From positions 2,976,001 to 3,040,000 of the forward strand of contig NZ_CP046444.1 in assembly GCF_014083945.1 (NCBI RefSeq): a DNA stretch of 64,000 nt, read 5' to 3'. The position numbers and the translations under genes are program-made. Source of the stretch: Granulicella sp. 5B5. GTDB lineage: Bacteria > Acidobacteriota > Terriglobia > Terriglobales > Acidobacteriaceae. The notes beneath the pieces were generated by a model, which saw nothing but the letters and a program-made list of their open reading frames with translations, had not been told where the DNA came from and ran no database searches. Each line of letters opens with the position of its first letter. Position 1 is the stretch's first letter. Positions 51,796 to 57,618 of this stretch are shown piece by piece.

Positions 51796-53049
51796 TTAGC
51801 TCCCCTGTGTCGTCTGCGCCTTGGGCGCGTTCAGCGAGGTGTCCGGCTGCGTCGAGACCTTCGCGCCGTCCCTCACCTTGTCGAGGCCCTCGGTCACAAC
51901 GGTATCGCCGCTTTGCACGCCGCTCTTGATCACGATATTGCTGCCGATCTGCGAACCAAGCTGCACGGTGTGGACATGCACCACGTTGTCGCTGCCCACT
52001 ACGTCCACCTGGTTCATGCCCTGCAACTCGCCGACCGCTCGCTGCGGCACCACGACTGCGTTATGCAGCACCTGCGTCTGTGCGCTGATGCGCCCGAACT
52101 GTCCCGGACGAAGTACGTTGCCCGGATTCGCAAACTCGGCCGCGATGCGCAGGCTGCCTGTCTGCGCGCTCACGCTGCGGTCCACAAAGATGATGCGTCC
52201 AGCCGACGAAAACACCTGCCCATTGGCCAGCGTCAGCTTCAGCGGAATCGCATTGCCTGCATTCAGCAGATCGCCATGCCCGCTCTCCTTGGACCGCTCC
52301 ACCAGCGCAAGGTACTCCTGCTCGCTGATTGAGAAGTACACCTTGATCGGGTTCAACTGCGAAACCGCCGTCAGCACCGACGTGGGGCTCACCAGATTGC
52401 CCACCTGCACCGTCGCCTGCCCGGCAACGCCGTCAATCAGTGAGCGCACCTTCGTGAACCCGAGGTTCAGGTTCGCTGCATCCACCTGCGCCTGCGCCGT
52501 CGCAACGTTCGCCTTGTCAGCGGCCAGCGTCTGCGTCTCAGTATCGAGCTGGCTCTGCGCAATCGCGTGGGCTTCCGCCAGCGGCGTATCGCGCTTCACG
52601 TTGATCTCGGCCAGCTGCACCTGCGCCTGCGCCTGAGCAAGCTGCCCCTTGGCCTGGTCTAGAGTCGCCTGCAAAGGGCGAGGGTCGATCTCGAACAGCA
52701 CCTGCCCCTTGTGGACCTCGCTGCCTTCCTTGTAGTCCTGGCGAATCAGGTAGCCCGATACCTGCGGCTGAATCTGGGCGTTCACAAAGCCATCGGTCTG
52801 GGCCACCCACTCACCGGTAAGCGGAACGTCCTGCTCAGAGGCCTGTGCCACCTGCACCGGCAACGGGCCACCAGCGCCCATGCCTTGCGCGGGGCCGGAT
52901 GACTTGCATCCGGTGGAAACCAAAAGGGATACCGTTGCCAGGCCGGCTACGGCCACGCCTGCCTTCAGTGGGTAAAAACGGGAAAACATACGGGACTGAC
53001 CTCGATCACGTGGAATGACGCGCTCAAAAAACCTCTTCATTGAAAACAT
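51796..53049 (-). CDS. RND efflux periplasmic adaptor lipoprotein (MFP)
   Basis: 417 residues from ATG 53049 (an ATG at 53040, MKRFFERVIP, is the alternative). Lipobox VSTGC; membrane-fusion-protein order: beta-barrel/lipoyl half (VSGYLIRQDYKEGSEVHKGQ, LFEIDPRPLQATLDQAKGQL), alpha-helical hairpin (AQAQVQLAEINVKRDTPLAE), second lipoyl half (TKVRSLIDGVAGQATVQVGN) and MP domain (VVVPQRAVGELQGMNQVDVV). It links pump and outer-membrane duct. First gene of the efflux operon, divergent from a TetR gene only ~45 bp away. A palindrome covers the start codon region. Confidence 0.95.
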   Translation of the reverse strand: MFSMKRFFERVIPRDRGQSRMFSRFYPLKAGVAVAGLATVSLLVSTGCKSSGPAQGMGAGGPLPVQVAQASEQDVPLTGEWVAQTDGFVNAQIQPQVSGYLIRQDYKEGSEVHKGQVLFEIDPRPLQATLDQAKGQLAQAQAQVQLAEINVKRDTPLAEAHAIAQSQLDTETQTLAADKANVATAQAQVDAANLNLGFTKVRSLIDGVAGQATVQVGNLVSPTSVLTAVSQLNPIKVYFSISEQEYLALVERSKESGHGDLLNAGNAIPLKLTLANGQVFSSAGRIIFVDRSVSAQTGSLRIAAEFANPGNVLRPGQFGRISAQTQVLHNAVVVPQRAVGELQGMNQVDVVGSDNVVHVHTVQLGSQIGSNIVIKSGVQSGDTVVTEGLDKVRDGAKVSTQPDTSLNAPKAQTTQGS

Positions 53050-53061
53050 ACACGCATGTAT
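53048..53061. promoter_or_regulatory. Palindrome between adaptor and TetR genes, candidate TetR operator
   Basis: ATACA-CGCA-TGTAT, flanked by ACAT and ATATATG. It overlaps the adaptor's first possible ATG and lies ~34 nt before the TetR start, so one bound TetR dimer could repress both directions. Its overlap with a start codon suggests that the adaptor's true start may be ATG 53040 or that the message is leaderless. Confidence 0.5.
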
Positions 53062-53094
53062 ATATGCTCTGAAGATGCCGTTCGGTGCAAAAAG

Positions 53095-53742
53095 ATGGAT
53101 GAAAATGTGAACGAGATGGAGACGGACGACTCCGCTCCACGAACCGGACTTCAGGCTCTGCGCTCAGAGCGAACCCGTGGCGCACTCCTCGCCGCCGCCG
53201 AAAAAATATTTGCCCGGGACGGCTTTGAGGCCTCGCGTATCGAGGATATCGCAGCCGAGGCTGGCCGTAGCCGCGGCGCCTTCTACGCCAACTTCGCCAA
53301 CAAGACTGAGGTCTTCCTCGCTCTCCGCAGTCGTGCCATGCTGCAAAAGGCCCGTGAGATGCGTGCTCGCCTCCAGGAGGTCACCGGCGAACAGGCCCGC
53401 ATCGAGGCCGTCAATCGCCATATCATCGAAGAGATCTGCAATACGCAATCGCTGCTGCTGCAGATCGAGTTCAAGCTCTTTACGCTGCGCCATCCTGAGC
53501 TGCGCGAGGAGCTCGCCGAAAAGCACATCGACGCCAGCGTCTTGGTGCACGAACGCGAGCTGCAGGGGTTCTTCCCCGACAAAAAATCGCACCCGAAGGA
53601 GACGCGCGAGAAAACCCTCGCCATCGAAGCTCTCCTTGAAGGCTTCGCGCTCAACGCGCTCTTCAGCCCCAACGTGCTCACCCGCGACTATCTCGAAGAG
53701 GTCGTTCCCAAACTCCTCGCGGAGATCCTCGCAGACAGATAA
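53095..53742 (+). CDS. TetR family repressor of the RND operon
   Basis: 215 residues from ATG 53095; an ATG at 53056 lies inside the palindrome and is less likely. TetR helix-turn-helix at ~22-70 (RGALLAAAEKIFARDGFEASRIEDIAAEAGRSRGAFYANFANKTEVF). C-terminal helical ligand domain with LLQIEFKLFTLRHPELREELAEKH, as in many efflux-linked TetR proteins. Divergent from the adaptor gene, so it probably represses the pump until a pump substrate binds. Confidence 0.9.
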   Translation: MDENVNEMETDDSAPRTGLQALRSERTRGALLAAAEKIFARDGFEASRIEDIAAEAGRSRGAFYANFANKTEVFLALRSRAMLQKAREMRARLQEVTGEQARIEAVNRHIIEEICNTQSLLLQIEFKLFTLRHPELREELAEKHIDASVLVHERELQGFFPDKKSHPKETREKTLAIEALLEGFALNALFSPNVLTRDYLEEVVPKLLAEILADR

Positions 53743-53801
53743 TACCAGTGTCTCGAATACCTCTCGAGCATGCTGGCATTCCCTATCTGTCTCAATCTTT
53801 T

Positions 53802-53877
53802 TGGAGCACCGAGAGGGGATCGAACCCTCGAATACTGGTTTTGCAGACCAGCGCGTTAGCCACTTCGCCATCGGTGC
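53802..53877 (-). tRNA. tRNA-Cys (anticodon GCA)
   Basis: Minus strand, 5' end at 53877. Acceptor GCACCGA pairs with TCGGTGC; D-arm TGGCGAAGTGGCTAACGCG; anticodon arm CTGGT-CTGCAAA-ACCAG with GCA; T-arm GAGGG-TTCGATC-CCCTC; discriminator U (as required for Cys identity) and an encoded CCA (53804-53802). It lies 36 nt downstream of the peroxiredoxin stop codon on the same strand with no terminator between, so it may be co-transcribed with it behind Cys leader ii. Confidence 0.96.
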
Positions 53878-53913
53878 TCATGCTGCGGAGAGAGAACTCT
53901 CTCCCCACAGGAA

Positions 53914-54570
53914 TTATTTCGGCTGCGTCGTCGTTCGCAGGTACGGCTTCACCGTCTTGTAGCCCGGGAAGATCTTGTCCGCTTCCTCGTTCGATACAGC
54001 GCCCGTGATGATCACATCGTCACCCTGCTTCCAGTTCGCCGGCGTCGCCACCTTGTGCTTCGCGGTCAGCTGCATGGAGTCCAGCACGCGGATGATCTCG
54101 TCGAAGTTGCGGCCCGTCGTCATCGGATACGCCATCTGCAGCTTGATCTTCTTGTCCGGTCCGATGATGTAGACCACGCGAACGGTCGCGTTGTCGGCTG
54201 GCGTGCGGCCTTCGCAGCTATCGCCGGCCTCGGCGGGCAGCATGTCATAGAGCTTCGCCACCTTCAGATCGGTATCGCCGATCACGGGGAAGTTCACCTT
54301 CGCGCCGGTCACGTCTTCAATGTCCTTGGCCCACTTGCTGTGGTTCTCGACGCCATCGACACTCAGGCCGATAGGCTTCGCCCCACGCGCAATGAACTGC
54401 TGCTCCAGCGAGCCCACAGCGCCCAGCTCCGTCGTACACACCGGCGTAAAGTCCTTGGGGTGCGAGAACAGCACTGCCCAGTTGTCGCCGATCCACTCAT
54501 GAAAGTGGATCGTGCCCTGCGTCGTCTCTGCCGTAAAGTCCGGCGCGATATCGTTGATGCGGAGTGACAT
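53914..54570 (-). CDS. 1-Cys peroxiredoxin (Prx6/AhpC-TSA family)
   Basis: 218 residues from ATG 54570, with GAAGGAA ~9 nt upstream. Thioredoxin fold with the peroxidatic-Cys motif DFTPVCTTELG (Cys45) and a long C-terminal dimerisation arm (GDDVIITGAVSNEEADKIFPGYK), as in Prx6-type enzymes. There is no resolving Cys at the 2-Cys position; another Cys (GDSCEGRT) occurs near residue 135. It reduces H2O2 and organic peroxides with thiols. Its 5' leader carries a Cys-rich ORF and an attenuator, and tRNA-Cys follows, linking thiol-based peroxide defence to cysteine supply. Confidence 0.94.
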   Translation of the reverse strand: MSLRINDIAPDFTAETTQGTIHFHEWIGDNWAVLFSHPKDFTPVCTTELGAVGSLEQQFIARGAKPIGLSVDGVENHSKWAKDIEDVTGAKVNFPVIGDTDLKVAKLYDMLPAEAGDSCEGRTPADNATVRVVYIIGPDKKIKLQMAYPMTTGRNFDEIIRVLDSMQLTAKHKVATPANWKQGDDVIITGAVSNEEADKIFPGYKTVKPYLRTTTQPK

Positions 54571-54681
54571 GGTCTTCGTTCCTTCTCCGGGGCCGTGGCC
54601 CCTGGTTTCACTGCAGATGGTATTGGATACCGCAGTTGTGGTTGCCGCAGCCCTGCCGGCGTTATCGCCCTTACGTGAGAA

Positions 54682-54711
54682 ACCCACCCGGCTCTTGCCT
54701 TGGGTGGGTCG
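54682..54711 (-). terminator. Attenuator terminator of leader ii
   Basis: Minus strand: ACCCACCC (54709-54702), a 12-nt loop, GGGTGGGT (54689-54682), then TTCTC. The U-tract is weak. The competing antiterminator is nearly perfect: CGACCCACCC (54711-54702) pairs with GGGTGAGTCG at the leader's last codons (54762-54753), 9 of 10 bases. 112 nt separate the hairpin from the peroxiredoxin ATG. Confidence 0.75.
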
Positions 54712-54748
54712 TGATGTTCGCTTCTTGACGTCTATCGTCTCGATTCGC

Positions 54749-54829
54749 TCATCGACTCACCCCTGCAGGCTCGCAGCGACAGCAGCAACGGCAGCAGGTG
54801 AGGGTCGAGTTGGAGACGGTCAGCTTCAT
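54749..54829 (-). CDS. Cys-rich leader peptide ii (attenuator ORF upstream of peroxiredoxin and tRNA-Cys)
   Basis: A 26-codon ORF from ATG 54829 (MKLTVSNSTLTCCRCCCRCE) to TGA 54751-54749. Six Cys codons in eight positions, and LTCC-x-CCC matches leader i exactly. The last codons (GGG GTG AGT CGA TGA) contain the antiterminator arm, so a terminating ribosome covers it while a ribosome stalled at the first Cys pair, 34 nt upstream, does not. GAGAAG is a possible ribosome-binding site. Unlike leaders i and iii, its predicted promoter lies ~100 nt upstream. Expected effect: low Cys-tRNA gives read-through into peroxiredoxin and tRNA-Cys. Confidence 0.85.
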   Translation of the reverse strand: MKLTVSNSTLTCCRCCCRCEPAGVSR

Positions 54830-54910
54830 GGTCAAACACTTCTCGAATCTTTGAACCGCCGCCGGCTTCACGCCAGCATGGAAGCAGTTGGCCCCAATTG
54901 CGGTAGTCCC

Positions 54911-54939
54911 AAGGTACGGCGGCGGCTCACCGCTGTCAA
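54911..54939 (-). promoter_or_regulatory. Putative promoter of the leader ii-peroxiredoxin-tRNA-Cys unit
   Basis: Minus-strand TTGACA (54939-54934), a 17-bp spacer and TACCTT (54916-54911). The transcript would start near 54904, ~75 nt before the leader ATG. Confidence 0.45.
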
Positions 54940-54978
54940 CTCCCCCAAAGGAGCCACGCAGGCCGTAGCATTCACACC

Positions 54979-55890
54979 ATGGCCCGCACCCTCGACTACT
55001 CCGTCCTCGACGTCTTCGCAGAGCAGCCGCTCGCCGGCAACCAGCTTGCCGTCTTCCACGATGCCAGCTCGCTCACCACTGCTGAGATGCAGTCCCTCGC
55101 CCGCGAAACCAACTTCGCCGAAACCACCTTCATCCTCCCCGCGGACCCCGCGCAGGAGGCCGAGCACGGCGTCCGCGTGCGCATCTTCACCACGGAAGAG
55201 GAGTTCCCCTTCGCCGGCCACCCCACGCTCGGCACGGCCACCTGGCTCCATCTCAATCATCCAACGTTGCGCGGCGCGCAGATCATCACCCTCAAGCTCA
55301 ACGTCGGTCCCATCCCCGTCACCTTCCAGCCCTCGCAGCCCGGCGACATCGGCGTCGTCGGCACCATGCGCCAGAACGATCCGGTCTTCGGTGCCGCCCA
55401 CGCACGCAGCGCCATCGCGCCGCTGCTCGGCCTCGCGGAAGAAGACCTCTCACCTACCCACGCGCCGCAGACCGTCTCCACCGGCCTGCCCTTCTGCATC
55501 GTCCCGCTGCGTTCGGTCGAAGCCTTGCAGCGTCTCCAGGTCTCGCAGCGCGAGGCGCAGTCATGGCTCGGCAACAGCGGCGCAAAGTTCTTCTACTGCG
55601 TCGCCCCAACCAACGACGCGGCCCCGCACGCAGCGCAGTGGCGCGCGCGCATGCAGTTCTACAACGGCGAGGACCCCGCAACAGGCTCTGCGACCGGCTG
55701 CTGCATCTCGTGGCTCGTACAGCACGGCCTCGCCACCTCTGGCACAGACGTCGTCATCGAGCAGGGTATCGAGATCCATCGGCCCAGCCGTCTCATCGCC
55801 CGCGCCTCGCTCGCCTCTGCAAAGGTGTCCGACGTCTTCGTCTCCGGCCGCACCATTCCTGTGGCAACGGGACGCTTTTTCCTGCCTTAG
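54979..55890 (+). CDS. PhzF family isomerase/epimerase-like protein
   Basis: 303 residues, the standard length. Two diaminopimelate-epimerase-like halves. Motifs: YSVLDVFAEQPLAGNQLAVF at the start, ETNFAETTFIL with the catalytic Glu (~48), FTTEEEFPFAGHPTLGTA and YNGEDPATGSATGCC. PhzF of phenazine synthesis isomerises DHHA, but no phenazine genes are here; most homologues have unknown substrates. It stands alone and divergent from the Cys-leader unit, with the promoter regions back to back. Confidence 0.9.
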   Translation: MARTLDYSVLDVFAEQPLAGNQLAVFHDASSLTTAEMQSLARETNFAETTFILPADPAQEAEHGVRVRIFTTEEEFPFAGHPTLGTATWLHLNHPTLRGAQIITLKLNVGPIPVTFQPSQPGDIGVVGTMRQNDPVFGAAHARSAIAPLLGLAEEDLSPTHAPQTVSTGLPFCIVPLRSVEALQRLQVSQREAQSWLGNSGAKFFYCVAPTNDAAPHAAQWRARMQFYNGEDPATGSATGCCISWLVQHGLATSGTDVVIEQGIEIHRPSRLIARASLASAKVSDVFVSGRTIPVATGRFFLP

Positions 55891-56594
55891 CCGCAGTACT
55901 TTCCCACAGCATGGGAACCACAAACGTCAACAGCTACAAGGGGTCTCGCAGACCCGGTGGATGCGCTACTCATTTCTGGTGCATTTTTGGCAGAAAATTC
56001 ACTGTTGTCACCGGCCCTTCCTCTCTGTACTCTCAGCAAATCGTTCGCAGCGGTTATACCCGATGCACCTGAAAATCGGGGCCGTAGCGACAAGGCTTAG
56101 TAGCACGCATCACCCACAATTTGACGGAGAAAAGCGGGCACTGGAAGCGCCCATCGCGTAGGGACCGTGAGTCGTATCGCCACGCGATTTTGGGTCGCTT
56201 CCACGCTTCGTTTGTCTCCACACCGCGCACCGCAGGCGGCCGGCCATGGGCTTCCCCAGGTCGTCCTCCAACGGCACAGCGGCACTGCTCCCGAGAGTGC
56301 TTCCGGGAAGCGGACGAGAGAGTTTTTGCACTCTTTCCACCGCCTTCCACAGCATCCACACGCAGACGCCCCCACTGTGCCTAAACCGGCCTCTGTTGGT
56401 CCGCGGACAACCTGAACGCTCACCCGGGCGATGCCCCGCATGACCTCCCGTCCTGCGAACGGCCCAGTTCGGCCCGAAACGCTTCACTTTTACGCAACCC
56501 TGTCCTTACGCCGCGCTGCCAACCCGCAGCAACGCGCTTGGAAGCCGCAACGCAGCACTGCAAGCCGGGCACACCGGCACGGAGAAAAATACCT
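55891..56594. other. 700-bp non-coding region
   Basis: No ORF with a recognisable domain on either strand; the open frames are GC-skew products. A short hairpin GGGTCT-cgc-AGACCC (55941-55955) lies 50 nt after the PhzF stop. No tRNA, rRNA or known riboswitch pattern was recognised. It probably contains the promoter of the receiver-domain gene and perhaps a small RNA or decayed gene. Confidence 0.4.
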
Positions 56595-57029
56595 ATGCGT
56601 CCTCGTAAGCTGATCCTGTGCATCGAAAGCAATGAGCAAGTGCTCTCTGTCCGCAAGTTCCTCCTCGAAACCCGTGGCTACCGCGTCGTAGCCTGTGCCT
56701 CCGCCGCTGAAGCGCTCGACTACCTCCAGACCGCGACCCCCGGCTCCATCGACCTCCTGATGTCCGACCTGCTTCTCCCGCAGATGGACGGCAACGAGCT
56801 CGTCCGCCGCGCCAAGCAGCTTCTCCCCGGCCTGCCCACGCTGCTCGTCTCCGGCACCGTCACCGGCTACGATCGCGCCGCCGCTGCCGACGCCTTCCTC
56901 CCCAAGGGCGCCAGCACCCCGGCCGAGATCCTCGACCGCATCCGCATCCTCGTCGCTCGCAAGCGCGGCCCCAAAAAGCACGTCCAGTCAGTCACCGTGC
57001 CGCAGCGCGAGCTTGCCGTCGCCAGCTAG
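56595..57029 (+). CDS. Stand-alone CheY-like receiver domain
   Basis: 144 residues from ATG 56595 (MRPRKLILCIESNEQ), with GGAG ~11 nt upstream; an in-frame ATG at 56538 adds 19 non-conserved residues. A single receiver domain: phospho-acceptor Asp58 in LLMSDLLLPQMDGNEL, Ser/Thr switch in PTLLVSGTV, Lys in AFLPKG. The usual acidic pair after strand 1 (DD) is replaced by Glu-Ser (IESNE), which may weaken Mg2+ binding. No output domain and no histidine kinase nearby. Probably a partner of a kinase encoded elsewhere. Confidence 0.88.
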   Translation: MRPRKLILCIESNEQVLSVRKFLLETRGYRVVACASAAEALDYLQTATPGSIDLLMSDLLLPQMDGNELVRRAKQLLPGLPTLLVSGTVTGYDRAAAADAFLPKGASTPAEILDRIRILVARKRGPKKHVQSVTVPQRELAVAS

Positions 57030-57038
57030 CCTTGTTGC

Positions 57039-57072
57039 CGAGTGCCTGTTGCGAGCACGCGGCGGGCACTCG
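57039..57072. terminator. Hairpin between convergent receiver and MgtC genes
   Basis: CGAGTGCC (57039-57046) pairs with GGCACTCG (57065-57072) around an 18-nt GC-rich loop. No U-tract. Likely a shared transcription boundary, perhaps Rho-assisted. Confidence 0.4.
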
Positions 57073-57076
57073 ACGA

Positions 57077-57574
57077 TCAGTCATGTTCCAGGTGTTTAAT
57101 CTCTTCAACGGGGCCGCTTGCTCCTGGCAGTATGCGTCGAATGATGCTTGGAAAGACCAGCGCCACGACGAAGTAGGCTATGGTTGTGCCCAGCGCCAGC
57201 CACGGCAGCCCCGCTCCACACGCCATCCCAATGGCTGTCACCAGCCACATCGTAGCCGCGGTCGTCAGGCCGTTCACGTGATCGCCTTTTACAAAAATCA
57301 TCCCGGCTCCGATGAATCCGATGCCGGTCACAACCTGTGCTGCCACGCGCGAAGGGTCCAGCACGATGCGGCCCTCCACAAGCACATTCGTAAAGCCGTA
57401 CTTCGAAACCAGCAGAAAGAGTGCAGCCGCCGTACCGACCACGGTATAGGTGCGCAGCCCCGCACTCTTATGGCGAATCTCGCGCTCCAGGCCAATGCTC
57501 GCCGACAATACGAACGCTATCCCCAGTTCGAGAAACTGCTGTAGGCCCTGGCCGCTGATCTCGGAAATCGGCAT
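57077..57574 (-). CDS. MgtC/SapB family membrane protein
   Basis: 165 residues, with hydrophobic helices and the family signature IGLEREIRHKSAGLRTYTVVGTAAALF in the N-terminal half, then VVTGIGFIGAGMIFV, GLTTAATMWLVTAIGMACG. It lacks the C-terminal ACT-like domain of Salmonella MgtC, as in the short SapB-like members. The role is uncertain: linked to Mg2+ limitation and ATP-synthase inhibition in pathogens. Directly downstream of recG on the same strand (44 bp). Confidence 0.9.
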   Translation of the reverse strand: MPISEISGQGLQQFLELGIAFVLSASIGLEREIRHKSAGLRTYTVVGTAAALFLLVSKYGFTNVLVEGRIVLDPSRVAAQVVTGIGFIGAGMIFVKGDHVNGLTTAATMWLVTAIGMACGAGLPWLALGTTIAYFVVALVFPSIIRRILPGASGPVEEIKHLEHD

Positions 57575-57618
57575 GCGTTCATTGTAGAGAGGATTAGTGG
57601 GAGCGACGGCCCAATCCG

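Noticed and set aside
54682-54711. Leader ii hairpin as a simple terminator of PhzF or another gene
   Set aside because: No gene ends there on either strand; the hairpin lies inside the peroxiredoxin leader and pairs with the Cys ORF's last codons.
56097-56487. Overlapping 114- and 125-codon minus-strand ORFs before the receiver gene
   Set aside because: They overlap each other in different frames, contain no domain, and have biased Arg/Gly composition.
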